Shown here: positions 8,629 through 17,347 of the stretch, one piece after another | Position numbering within the stretch: position 1 is the first letter of the stretch | Layout: every line of letters begins with the position of its first letter | From: Bacteroidales bacterium | Lineage (GTDB): Bacteria; Bacteroidota; Bacteroidia; Bacteroidales; WCHB1-69 | NCBI GenBank assembly: GCA_017617445.1 | Contig: JAFZWE010000010.1 | Location: forward strand, 1 to 38,362 | Direction: 5' to 3' | DNA length: 38,362 bases | Translations under genes and position numbers: made by a program | The notes under the pieces: model-generated | The model's input: the letters and a program-made list of their open reading frames with translations, nothing else | Told to the model about the DNA's origin: nothing | Databases searched by the model: none

Positions 8629-8636
8629 CAAAAATA
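8629..8636 (-). promoter_or_regulatory. -7 box for tRNA-Thr/tuf/tRNA-Trp
   Basis: TATTTTTG on the minus strand matches TAnnTTTG and is followed by CACGC. It lies 51 bp before the tRNA-Thr 5' end. The rest of 8578-8761 is AT-rich with long A and T runs at 8670-8695 and contains no gene I can support. Confidence 0.6.
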
Positions 8637-8761
8637 CACTTTTTTTCAATATGAAAGTCCCTTTCGCACTTTTTTTAAAAAATTTTTTTTATATATTGAT
8701 TATCAGATATTTATTTCACTCAAAGAAATCCCATCCACACATTCAAAAATCGCGGGCAAAC

Positions 8762-10447
8762 CTATTTTACGACAATTTTATGCATCTCTGTCCCTCCATT
8801 CTGTTTCTGTACCCGCAGAAAATAGAAACCGCAAGGCCAGCGTGAGGTGTTGATTTCCTGTACAGAATCTCTTGAGAATCCCTTTCCTGCATACATCACC
8901 CGGCCACTGGCATCGAACACGCACACCTGAATGGAGCACGCTTCCGGATTCCCGATGAAAAAAACGTCATGGCTGGGATTGGGAAATATACTGACTGCAG
9001 GTGTTCCCGTGCTGTACTCTTCAACCGCGTCCGTACGATGTTCCACCCACGCCTGATAGATGTTCGGAATGCCATAGCCCATCAGCGTGTCGGGAGCGTT
9101 GTACTGGTGCGCCGACTCACGGATGATCTGCATGATCTCCAACGAAGTGAGCTGCGGCAAGGCCTGCCATAAACAGGCCGCCAGTCCCGCCATGTCGGGC
9201 GTGGCGCAAGAGGTGCCGTTGCCCGACGAAATATAGGTGTACATGTACAGACTGTCGTTATCACCGGTAAACATGTACGTACTGACCATGTAGGTGTCCC
9301 AGCCGCACGAAACCACATCGGGTTTCACGCGCCCGTCGTAGCTCGGACCGCAGCCAGAGAACGAAGCATACAAACTATCCGCATTGACCGCGCCCACACA
9401 CAGGATGTCCTCTGCATCGCTCGGACGGCTCAGCTTGTGCCACGGGTTGCTGCCTTCGTTGCCGGCCGCCACGCAGACCACCATCCCCTTGTGCGCCGCC
9501 TTCGTGGCTGCCAAAGAAGCCACGCTGGTATGACCGTCGCAGCTGCTGTAGTCGAACACAAAGGTACTGTCATCAAACTGGGTGTAGCCCAACGATGCCG
9601 TGATGACATCCGCGCCCAAGCTATCGGCCAGCTCCGCGCCGGCTACCCAGAAGTCCTCTTCTATCAGCTGCTCGGAAAGCGGGTCTTCGGTGCGAATGAA
9701 CACCATGTTGGCCGCCGGCGCAGTACCCACCAGTGTATCATAGTCACTGTAGATACTGCTCAGGATGATGGAGGCGCAGGAGGTCCCATGCCCGTGGTTG
9801 GTGTACACGTTGTTCATCCCCGGAACGAAATTGTAGGTTCCCCAGATCTGTCCGTTTTCGTACAGGTTCGCCAGCAACGGGCTGCTGTCAAAACCAAGCC
9901 ACCCTGCATCCAACATCGCAATCAGCATCCCTTCACCATGATAGCCTTCGGCATGCAACAGGTGTCCGTTGTGAAGGGCAATCTGGCCGTAGCCGACGCC
10001 ATACATCAGGCTATCCCCAACATTGTTGCCACTGGAGAGCGGGATGCTCTCCTGCGCGGGCAGCTCCTCAAAATTATCGTAGTACCCCACCGCCTTCACG
10101 CTGTCCACAAACGGCAGGTTGCGCACATAGCCCATGCAGATGGTGTCGGGGCAGCAGACAACCGCTGTGTTCAGCCATCTTGAAACCGCCAGCACCCGCA
10201 GCTGCGGACTGGCCTGACCGATTTCATGCAGGTAGGCAGGATTCACCGGCAAGTCCTCCTCCGTGACGGGGATGTTGTAGCGGACACGCTTGTCCAAGCA
10301 GCGCTGCGACAGGAACTGCTCCGGCTGGCTGATGTTATACGGGGTATTGTTCTTGTCGTGCAAATAGACACGGTAGCAGTTCACGTTCTGGGCAAAAGCC
10401 GTCATGCCAACGAATACCAAAAAAAGAAAAAAAATGGTTCTTTTCAT
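8762..10447 (-). CDS. Secreted subtilisin-like (S8) protease with T9SS sorting domain
   Basis: A protein of 561 residues, counted from the ATG at 10447; an upstream in-frame TTG at 10456 is less likely because MKRTIFFLF starts a normal signal peptide (cleavage near AFA-Q). The S8 triad is visible at about D180 (MLDAGW), H220 (HGHGTS) and S413 (GNGTSCATP), with oxyanion N330 (AGNEG). The last roughly 75 residues form a type IX secretion C-terminal domain: VSIFPNPSHDVFF near its start and GFYFLRVQK, then KIVVK, at its end. It is predicted to cross the outer membrane by the T9SS. It shares its N-terminal domain and layout with the protease at 13514-15211. It is the last gene of a probable operon with the M20 peptidase and the 11883-13394 gene. 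Confidence 0.92.
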   Translation of the reverse strand: MKRTIFFLFLVFVGMTAFAQNVNCYRVYLHDKNNTPYNISQPEQFLSQRCLDKRVRYNIPVTEEDLPVNPAYLHEIGQASPQLRVLAVSRWLNTAVVCCPDTICMGYVRNLPFVDSVKAVGYYDNFEELPAQESIPLSSGNNVGDSLMYGVGYGQIALHNGHLLHAEGYHGEGMLIAMLDAGWLGFDSSPLLANLYENGQIWGTYNFVPGMNNVYTNHGHGTSCASIILSSIYSDYDTLVGTAPAANMVFIRTEDPLSEQLIEEDFWVAGAELADSLGADVITASLGYTQFDDSTFVFDYSSCDGHTSVASLAATKAAHKGMVVCVAAGNEGSNPWHKLSRPSDAEDILCVGAVNADSLYASFSGCGPSYDGRVKPDVVSCGWDTYMVSTYMFTGDNDSLYMYTYISSGNGTSCATPDMAGLAACLWQALPQLTSLEIMQIIRESAHQYNAPDTLMGYGIPNIYQAWVEHRTDAVEEYSTGTPAVSIFPNPSHDVFFIGNPEACSIQVCVFDASGRVMYAGKGFSRDSVQEINTSRWPCGFYFLRVQKQNGGTEMHKIVVK

Positions 10448-10478
10448 TTTATACAATATTATATAATGTACCGATGAT

Positions 10479-11849
10479 TTATTTCATCATCTCAGCATAA
10501 TACTTATAGAAATACGGAATGGTCTCGATGCCTTTGAAGAAATGCTCCAATTTGTAGTTCTCGTTCGGGGAGTGGATGGCGTCCTCGCCGAGACCGAAGC
10601 CCATGAGGATGGCCTTGGTGCCGAGGATGCGCTCGAAACCGGAGATAACGGGGATACTACCGCCGCTGCGGGTCGGGATGGGACGTTTGCCAAAGGTCTG
10701 CATATAAGCCTTTTCGGCTGCCTTGTAGGCCGGCATGTCAATGGGCGATACGTAAGCCTCGCCGCCATGACACGGAGTGACCTTCACCTTCACGCTCTTG
10801 GGCGCGATTTTCTCGAAATGTTTCTGGAACATCTTGGAAATCTTAGTGGAATCCTGGTTGGGAACGAGTCGCATGGAGATTTTGGCGCAGGCCTTAGAGG
10901 GGAGAACCGTCTTGGAGCCCTCGCCGGTGTAGCCACCCCAGATACCGCAAACGTCCAACGTGGGACGGATTCCGGTACGCTCGATGGTGGTATAGCCCTT
11001 TTCACCGTGCACCTGACGCACGTCGAGGGCTTTCTTGTACTCTTCGAGGTTGAAGGGAGCCTTGGCCATCAGCGCACGCTCGGCCTTGGAGAGCACCAGT
11101 ACATCGTCGTAGAAATGCGGGATGGTGATTTCGTTGTTCTCGTTCTGCAACGAAGCAATCATCTGGCAGAGAATGTTGATGGGGTTGGCGACGGCACCGC
11201 CGAAGATGCCGGAGTGCAGGTCCTTGTTGGGGCCGGTCACCTCCACCTCGAGGTAGCTGAGACCGCGGAGGCCAGTGGTGATGGAGGGCGTGTCGGTGGC
11301 AATCATGCCGGTATCAGACACGAGGATAATGTCTGCTTTGAGGAGTTTCTTGTTCTGCTTGCAGAAATCGTACAGGCTGCCGCTACCGATCTCCTCCTCC
11401 CCTTCCAGCATGAATTTCACGTTGCAGGGCAGCTGGTTGGTTTTCACCAGATATTCAAAAGCTTTGGCGTGCATGAACGACTGACCTTTGTCGTCGTCGG
11501 CGCCGCGAGCCCAGATTTTACCGTCTTTGATAACCGGTTCGAAAGGGTCGGTTTTCCACAGCTCAAGGGGATCAACGGGCATCACATCGTAGTGGCCGTA
11601 AACCAGCACCGTGGGAGCGGTTTTGGAGATAATCTTCTCGCCATACACCACAGGATTGCCGGCGGTGGGCATCACTTCGCAACGGTCGGCACCGGCGGCG
11701 AGGATCAATTCGCGCCAGCGTTCGGCACAGCGCACCATGTCACCCTTATGCTCCTCTTGGGAACTGATGGAGGGAATACGGATCAAACTAAAAAGCTCTT
11801 CCAAAAAACGCTCTTTGTTAGCTTCAATGTAATTTTTTAAGTCTTTCAT
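10479..11849 (-). CDS. M20 family dipeptidase
   Basis: A metallopeptidase of 456 residues, typical for the carnosinase/CNDP-like branch of M20 peptidases, which cleave dipeptides in the cytoplasm. Metal-binding and catalytic residues are visible: H86 and D88 (YGHYDVMP), D119 (GADDDKG), E152/E153 (EGEEEIGS), D179 (SDTG) and a late histidine in EDAIHSPNE. H212 lies in the dimerisation domain (DLHSGIFGG). There is no signal peptide. It lies 31 bp before the T9SS protease gene and 33 bp after the 11883-13394 gene, with no recognisable promoter of its own. It probably finishes the breakdown of imported peptides. Confidence 0.92.
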   Translation of the reverse strand: MKDLKNYIEANKERFLEELFSLIRIPSISSQEEHKGDMVRCAERWRELILAAGADRCEVMPTAGNPVVYGEKIISKTAPTVLVYGHYDVMPVDPLELWKTDPFEPVIKDGKIWARGADDDKGQSFMHAKAFEYLVKTNQLPCNVKFMLEGEEEIGSGSLYDFCKQNKKLLKADIILVSDTGMIATDTPSITTGLRGLSYLEVEVTGPNKDLHSGIFGGAVANPINILCQMIASLQNENNEITIPHFYDDVLVLSKAERALMAKAPFNLEEYKKALDVRQVHGEKGYTTIERTGIRPTLDVCGIWGGYTGEGSKTVLPSKACAKISMRLVPNQDSTKISKMFQKHFEKIAPKSVKVKVTPCHGGEAYVSPIDMPAYKAAEKAYMQTFGKRPIPTRSGGSIPVISGFERILGTKAILMGFGLGEDAIHSPNENYKLEHFFKGIETIPYFYKYYAEMMK

Positions 11850-11882
11850 ATTTTCACGATTTTAATTATTGTCTGGATTTAT

Positions 11883-13394
11883 TTATGGATTGAAACGCAA
11901 AAAAACATTGTTGGGCACCACCTGACCGGCAGCCGGAAACACATTTACCAACACATACTTAATATTCAACAACTTGGACTTGCTTTTCACCCATTTTGGA
12001 TTCAAATAGTCTCCCAATTCCTGATGATTGTTCTGCAACAAAAACTCATAACAGCATTCATTGGAGAGACGGCCATCAGCCGTAAGATTTATATACAATT
12101 GATTTTTATCCAATGTTTTAGATAAAAATATCTCCTTCAAATATAATTTCAAATCTTCTTCAGATTCTGCGAATACAAAATAACCGTCGCGAACCAGAAA
12201 GCAGGCGGGACGCATTGGGATCCCGGAGAACAGCACTGGGGTAAAATCCTGCAACCCACTAGTGTAGGTTCCCGAATTGCTCACAGAATCAGGTGTATGG
12301 TTCTCTGGGAGGAGGGCGCACAAATAGCGTTCCGATGTGTCACCATGCACCATAAGATAGCGATGCGTCACACTGTCGGACAATGTAAAATAATGCACTT
12401 CATTGGTATTCAATGTCTTGAATTCATTCTTTTCCGATTCCTGCACCCCATGAACTTGAGTGAAGAGGTCCACATCAGAAAAATTGAAGAGCATATAATT
12501 GCCGATGGAAGCGGGAATAAGCTGTTCGGGGATGGCAACGGGATAGGGACTGGCGCCAAACATACGCTGGAGTCTCGATCCCTCCTTCACTGTTGAATAG
12601 CCGGAAAGGCACAGCTCCCCATTGACGAACTGCACCTGATAGGCAGACCATTCGGCCAATTGCTGGAGTTCACCGAAAACGCTTTGGAATTCTGCGTCCA
12701 GGTTCTCTTTCTGGTTTTCAACCAGACGGGCATGGTTCACCACCAGCCAAGTCTGCTTTCTGTTCTTTTCCATCAAAGATTTGAGGGGCTCAAAAGACTT
12801 TTGTGCGGTCAGGGAGCCCTGTGAACCCATCACATCCAAGGATTTTTTGATCAGATCCAGATTTTCAGCCACGGTGAACAGGCCATCATGAAAACAGAAA
12901 TAGAAGGTGCGATAATGGGTACCGATCTCGTAAATCTTGTTCAATTTGTACTTGATATAGTTGTTTTCCGTGATTTTCAAAGTTTCAAGAAGTCTTTCAA
13001 AGTCCTGTTTTTTTATCCTCACCGAGGCAAGCAAGGCGTTTTTGTCCCCCACCTGATGGCCGGAGACCACCAGCGGTTGCCGGTTGACCTCGGCGGCAGT
13101 GAACTGAGATAGGAAGTAGGCGATGCCATTGAGGGCTTCCAGGGAGAAGGCGTCTTCAAAAAAGGGTTCGCATTCCTTCGCTGCGGAAAAGAAGACGTCA
13201 TGTTTAAGAGCATGGATGACAAAAACAGCATCGGCGGGAACACACTCCATCGGGTCGGCAGTTTTCTTTTTCAAATAGGAAGAATAGAAGTAAATTCCCG
13301 CTCCCACAGCGGCGAACAATACGATGGCTGACACAATGAACCACCCCACCTTTTTCCTTGGGGTACGGGGGGCAGAAGCCTGTTCTTCTTTCAT
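11883..13394 (-). CDS. Membrane-anchored protein of unknown function (DUF3352-like)
   Basis: A protein of 503 residues from the ATG at 13394 (MKEEQASAPR). The frame is open nine codons further to a TTG at 13421, but that TTG lies inside the -7 promoter box, so it cannot be the start. A single membrane helix at about residues 17-40 (VGWFIVSAIVLFAAVGAGIY) anchors a large extracytoplasmic domain. The opening ADPMECVPADAVFVIHAL resembles Bacteroidetes DUF3352-type proteins; this is a weak assignment from pattern only. I see no catalytic motif. It is the first gene of the operon that continues to the M20 peptidase and the T9SS protease, so a role in envelope or peptide handling is possible. Confidence 0.75.
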   Translation of the reverse strand: MKEEQASAPRTPRKKVGWFIVSAIVLFAAVGAGIYFYSSYLKKKTADPMECVPADAVFVIHALKHDVFFSAAKECEPFFEDAFSLEALNGIAYFLSQFTAAEVNRQPLVVSGHQVGDKNALLASVRIKKQDFERLLETLKITENNYIKYKLNKIYEIGTHYRTFYFCFHDGLFTVAENLDLIKKSLDVMGSQGSLTAQKSFEPLKSLMEKNRKQTWLVVNHARLVENQKENLDAEFQSVFGELQQLAEWSAYQVQFVNGELCLSGYSTVKEGSRLQRMFGASPYPVAIPEQLIPASIGNYMLFNFSDVDLFTQVHGVQESEKNEFKTLNTNEVHYFTLSDSVTHRYLMVHGDTSERYLCALLPENHTPDSVSNSGTYTSGLQDFTPVLFSGIPMRPACFLVRDGYFVFAESEEDLKLYLKEIFLSKTLDKNQLYINLTADGRLSNECCYEFLLQNNHQELGDYLNPKWVKSKSKLLNIKYVLVNVFPAAGQVVPNNVFLRFNP

Positions 13395-13418
13395 AACAAT
13401 CGTTTTAAAATGAGTGCG

Positions 13419-13426
13419 CAAAGGTA
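13419..13426 (-). promoter_or_regulatory. -7 box for the 13394-8762 operon
   Basis: TACCTTTG on the minus strand is a perfect TAnnTTTG match, followed by CGCAC. It lies about 25 bp before the ATG at 13394 and diverges from the promoter at 13485. Confidence 0.7.
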
Positions 13427-13484
13427 CATGATTTTCCCGAAAAAATAATGTTTTTTCAAACAGGAAAAAAACAGATTTTATATG

Positions 13485-13492
13485 TAAATTTG
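13485..13492 (+). promoter_or_regulatory. -7 box for the 13514-18606 operon
   Basis: TAAATTTG, a perfect TAnnTTTG match, lies 21 bp before the start codon of the second subtilase. It likely drives all five plus-strand genes to 18606, whose gaps are at most 31 bp. Confidence 0.65.
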
Positions 13493-13513
13493 CAGCCCAA
13501 AAAACAATAGGCT

Positions 13514-15211
13514 ATGAAACATTTTTTCCTATGGGTGATTTCGGTCACTTTTTTATTCAACTTGCAGGCACAAACACCTGCCAAATACTGGGTCCAGTTC
13601 AAAGACAAAGCGGGGTCTCCTTACTCCATCGAACGTCCGGAGGAGTTCTTGTCTCCACGCGCCATTGAAAAACGCGCCCGTTTTGACATTGAAATCACAG
13701 AACAGGATCTCCCTGTAAATGAAAGCTATATCCGCCAGCTTCTGGCCATTGACCCCAACATGGTGCTGTTGACCAAATCCAAATGGTTCAACGGGGTGAC
13801 GGTTTACACAACGACAGCGGACATTCAAGGCAAGATCACGGAGCTTCCGTTTGTCAATTTGTGTGAATGCACTGTCCAGCTGGAACAGGAGGAGACTTTT
13901 GACTACCCCAAGACCTCCTACAGTGCTCCCTCAAAAGTGAAGGAAGTGTTGACTGTCACACCGGGCAAGGACTTGAACTACGGCTATTGCGCGAAACAAG
14001 TGGGAATCAACAACGCACACTGGCTGCACCGGTTGGGTGCACACGGGGAGGGCATGCTGATGATGGTGCTGGACGCCGGCTTTGAGAACGCCAATTCCAT
14101 CTCCCATTTCAAGGCTTTGCGCGAAGAGGGCCGTCTGCATGGCACCCGCAGCTTCGTGTTCCCTGGCCGCTCTGTGTTCATCAGCGGTTCGCACGGCACC
14201 ATGGTACTCTCCTGCATCACCGGGTACAAAGAAGACGAACTGATGGGCACTGCCCCGAAGGCGGATTTTTATCTTGCACAGACCGAAGACGAGCGCACAG
14301 AAAACAAGATTGAGGAAGACAACTGGGTGGCTGCAGCCGAATGGGCGGACAGTCTGGGCTGCGACGTCATCAACTCCTCATTGGGATATTACAAATTTGA
14401 CAACAAAGCACAATCCTACCGTTATGAGGACATGGACGGGCAGGTAAGCCGTGCTTCGCAAGCGGGCACCATTGCTGCCAGCAAAGGGATCATCGTGTGT
14501 GTCAGTGCCGGGAATGAAGGCGATGAAGACTGGCACTACATCACCTGTCCTGCCGATGCCAAAGATGCGCTGACGGTGGGCGCTATTTATCCCAACGGGA
14601 CCGCCGCGGATTTTTCCTCCTACGGCCCCACATCCGACGGACGGGTGAAACCTGACGGAGCTGCTGTGGGCGCATACGCCATCGTGGCGGAGCCCAGCGA
14701 TGAAACCGACGTCTCCTTCGGAACCTCCTTCTCCTCCCCCATCTTTTCCGGCATGGTGGCCTGCCTGTGGCAACTTTTTCCTGAAAAGAGCAATTATGAA
14801 ATCATGGAAGCCATCCGGATTGCCGGCCATCAGCACAGTCATCCCACCGACCACCTGGGGTACGGCATTACCAATTTCATGGAAGCCTACAACTACCTCC
14901 TCCGCGATTTGAATTCCGAGATTCTCATGGTCTTCCCCTCACACGCCTCCAAAAGCACCTGCAAAGCTGGATACATCAGCTGGAAAGGTTGTCCCAGTTT
15001 CTCCATTGAAGTCCGAATGGACGGCTCCTCCGAAATCCTCCGCCAGGAGATTCGCGTCAAGGGAGAGAAAATGTCAGGTGGCGGAATCTACGGCGAACCC
15101 AAAATCAAACTCCCTAAACTACCCAAAGAGATGGACTACGGCATCGCCCGCATCAAAATCATCACACCCGACGGAAAATCCTACGAACAAGTCGTTGGTT
15201 TACATCACTAA
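13514..15211 (+). CDS. Secreted subtilisin-like (S8) protease without canonical T9SS domain
   Basis: A protein of 565 residues with a signal peptide (MKHFFLWVIS..., cleavage near LQA-Q). The S8 triad is D187 (VLDAGF), H227 (SGSHGTM) and S405 (FGTSFSSP), with oxyanion N334 (SAGNEG). The N-terminal region shares a block with the protease at 8762-10447 (P-E-x-F-L-S then D-L-P-V-N), so the two are paralogues. The C-terminal 110 residues look like a beta-sandwich but lack the FPNP and terminal KxxxK pattern of a type A T9SS domain. It could be periplasmic, or use a different sorting signal. First gene of a plus-strand operon. Confidence 0.9.
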   Translation: MKHFFLWVISVTFLFNLQAQTPAKYWVQFKDKAGSPYSIERPEEFLSPRAIEKRARFDIEITEQDLPVNESYIRQLLAIDPNMVLLTKSKWFNGVTVYTTTADIQGKITELPFVNLCECTVQLEQEETFDYPKTSYSAPSKVKEVLTVTPGKDLNYGYCAKQVGINNAHWLHRLGAHGEGMLMMVLDAGFENANSISHFKALREEGRLHGTRSFVFPGRSVFISGSHGTMVLSCITGYKEDELMGTAPKADFYLAQTEDERTENKIEEDNWVAAAEWADSLGCDVINSSLGYYKFDNKAQSYRYEDMDGQVSRASQAGTIAASKGIIVCVSAGNEGDEDWHYITCPADAKDALTVGAIYPNGTAADFSSYGPTSDGRVKPDGAAVGAYAIVAEPSDETDVSFGTSFSSPIFSGMVACLWQLFPEKSNYEIMEAIRIAGHQHSHPTDHLGYGITNFMEAYNYLLRDLNSEILMVFPSHASKSTCKAGYISWKGCPSFSIEVRMDGSSEILRQEIRVKGEKMSGGGIYGEPKIKLPKLPKEMDYGIARIKIITPDGKSYEQVVGLHH

Positions 15212-15222
15212 TCCATCATACC

Positions 15223-16725
15223 ATGTTCCCCAAAAAAACCATAAGCGCAGCCCTGCTGCTCCTTTTGACAGGAATCCTGTTTCCTCACGCCATCGCCCAG
15301 GAGAGCAAATACATGCTTGGCATTTTAAATTATAATGCCTATTGCACGGACAAACAAGAACCCTATATTGAATTCCAATTCATCATTGACGGGAACACCA
15401 CCCACTATGTTCCGGCCAGTGCGGACACCTACGCGGCGGAAGTGGATGTACAGGTGGACATCTGCCAGAAGAACGAATCCGGCCAGGATGAGATGATCGG
15501 GCAATTGCACTATATCCTGGTCAGCCCGCAAATCCGGGACACCGTCCCCGAAAAGGGCACCTATTTCAGTGACACGCGGAACGTGCAAGTACCCAACGGG
15601 GATTATTTCCTGTACTTCCGGCTCAAGGACATCCACGGCACCAGCGACACCCTCAAATACATTGACTTCATCCAGGTCAACTTCCCGGGAGACAAAATCT
15701 CCACATCCAACATCTCCATGTACGAGCGGCTAAGTGCCAGCGGAGAAGGCGGCGTGTTTTTCAAATATGGATATGCTCTCACCCCGCTATTCCAGCAATA
15801 CGCCCCTGAAAAAATCTTCGCGCTCCCCTTCACCTTTGAGATTTACAACACAGAAAAGGTGTTAGGTCCCCAGCAGGATTTCCTTGTCAAGTGTGAAATC
15901 GAGGAGATCGGGCATCTGCCCAAACCCGAGTACACCGAAATCCGCAGTGTCAAGAGCGCCCCCGTCTCCGTGTTCCTTCATTTTTTCAACATCTATAAAC
16001 TCCCTTCCGGGAACTACAACCTGAACGTTTATGTCATGAACCAGGATTCCGTTGTGCTGGCCTCCTCCAGCGCTTTTTTCCAACGGAGCAACCCGTCAGT
16101 ACAACTGAATTTATCTGATTATGACGATGTGGTAGTGGAGCACACTTTCGTGGAAAAAATGACCAATCTAAAACAGTTGCAAGAGGACGTGGCCTCGCTC
16201 TACCCCATTGCAAGCAAAGTGGAGCAGGACTTCTACAGCTACCCGCTGAAAAAAGTGTCATTGGGGGAACTCCAGCGATATTTCTACAACTTCTGGGTAA
16301 GCCGCGATCCTCATGATCCGGAAGGAGCTTGGAACGAGTACAAGAAGAAATTGGACTATGTTCAAAAAAACTACGGCAGCTCCGTCATCAAAGGCTACCG
16401 CACCGACCGTGGCCGAGTGTACCTCCAGTACGGGCCTCCCACCAGCATCACCTCAGAAGAGTTTGATCCTCAAGCCTATCCCTACGAAATCTGGCACTAT
16501 TACGTGCTGGGACGGCAGACCAATGTCAAGTTCATCTTCTACAACAGGGATCTGGCCACCAACAACTATGAGCTGCTCCACTCCGACTATGTCGGGGAGA
16601 CTTACGACCCGCTATGGCAGATGAAACTGGTAAACCGGCTCAGTCCCAACTCCAATCCGGATATCCGGACTCCAGAAGATTACTGGGGAGGCAATGCCCG
16701 CGACCATTACAAATACAACGAGTAG
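15223..16725 (+). CDS. GWxTD domain-containing secreted protein
   Basis: A protein of 500 residues with a signal peptide (hydrophobic residues 7-24, cleavage near AIA-Q). The C-terminal part carries the GWxTD signature in the variant form GYRTDRGRVYLQYGPP (residues 391-406), preceded by FWVSRDPHDP. The GWxTD family occurs in Bacteroidetes and related phyla; its function is not established. It begins 11 bp after the subtilase and its stop codon directly abuts the ATG of the sugar transferase, so the genes are translationally close and cotranscribed. Its position beside a protease and a glycan-initiating enzyme suggests a role in the envelope, but this is inference. Confidence 0.88.
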   Translation: MFPKKTISAALLLLLTGILFPHAIAQESKYMLGILNYNAYCTDKQEPYIEFQFIIDGNTTHYVPASADTYAAEVDVQVDICQKNESGQDEMIGQLHYILVSPQIRDTVPEKGTYFSDTRNVQVPNGDYFLYFRLKDIHGTSDTLKYIDFIQVNFPGDKISTSNISMYERLSASGEGGVFFKYGYALTPLFQQYAPEKIFALPFTFEIYNTEKVLGPQQDFLVKCEIEEIGHLPKPEYTEIRSVKSAPVSVFLHFFNIYKLPSGNYNLNVYVMNQDSVVLASSSAFFQRSNPSVQLNLSDYDDVVVEHTFVEKMTNLKQLQEDVASLYPIASKVEQDFYSYPLKKVSLGELQRYFYNFWVSRDPHDPEGAWNEYKKKLDYVQKNYGSSVIKGYRTDRGRVYLQYGPPTSITSEEFDPQAYPYEIWHYYVLGRQTNVKFIFYNRDLATNNYELLHSDYVGETYDPLWQMKLVNRLSPNSNPDIRTPEDYWGGNARDHYKYNE

Positions 16726-17316
16726 ATGAAGCGTGTCTTTGACATTGTGTCCAGCTTGGCGGCATTGCTGATCCTATTGCCCTTGGAGCTTGTCATTGCC
16801 CTCTGCATCGCAGGGGAATCCCGAGGGGGCGTTTTCTATTGCCAAGTGCGTGTCGGAAGAAACAACAAGGATTTCAAACTATTGAAATTCAGAACCATGA
16901 CTGTCAACGCAGACCGCAAAGGCCCGCTTATCACCGTAGGAGAAGACCAGCGAATCACCCGCTGCGGGCATTTTCTGAGAAAATACAAACTTGACGAACT
17001 TCCACAGCTGATCAACATCATCAAGGGGGACATGAGCATTGTGGGGCCGAGACCTGAAGTGCGGAAATATGTGGACCTGTATGATGAGCGCCAGCGGCAG
17101 GTGCTGACCGTGCGGCCGGGGCTGACCGACTACGCCTCCATTGAGTACATTGCCGAAAGCGACCTGCTCGCCCAAAGTCCCGATCCGGAAAAAACCTACA
17201 TCACCGAAATCATGCCCGCCAAGTTGGAACTGAACCTGAAATACATTGAAAACCAATCTGCCCTCACAGACCTGAAGCTCATTTTCAAAACGCTGGGCCG
17301 GATTGTCAAACACTGA
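16726..17316 (+). CDS. Undecaprenyl-phosphate sugar phosphotransferase (bacterial sugar transferase)
   Basis: A protein of 196 residues matching the short, catalytic-core form of bacterial sugar transferases. It starts with MKRVFDIVSSLAALLILLP, a membrane re-entrant helix, followed by FKLLKFRTM, LRKYKLDELPQLINI, KGDMSIVGPRPE and VRPGLTDYASIEY, all family hallmarks. It transfers a sugar-1-phosphate from a nucleotide sugar to undecaprenyl phosphate at the inner membrane and so starts a surface glycan repeat unit. No other genes of a polysaccharide locus are adjacent. In Porphyromonas, A-type LPS made by such pathways anchors T9SS cargo; a similar role here is possible. The ATG follows the previous stop codon with no gap. 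Confidence 0.93.
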   Translation: MKRVFDIVSSLAALLILLPLELVIALCIAGESRGGVFYCQVRVGRNNKDFKLLKFRTMTVNADRKGPLITVGEDQRITRCGHFLRKYKLDELPQLINIIKGDMSIVGPRPEVRKYVDLYDERQRQVLTVRPGLTDYASIEYIAESDLLAQSPDPEKTYITEIMPAKLELNLKYIENQSALTDLKLIFKTLGRIVKH

Positions 17317-17347
17317 TTCCACGACACACTGACATAAAAAGGAGTAC

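Noticed and set aside
8640-8720. A and T runs and a small GAAAG/CTTTC hairpin between tRNA-Thr and the T9SS protease
   Set aside because: The stem is five bases with a three-base loop and is in the wrong place for a terminator; the region looks like ordinary AT-rich spacer around the tRNA promoter.
10542-11840. Open frame of 432 codons on the plus strand, opposite the M20 peptidase
   Set aside because: It is a shadow of a gene with a complete catalytic residue set; its product is low-complexity Gly/Val/His/Asp-rich sequence typical of antisense frames.
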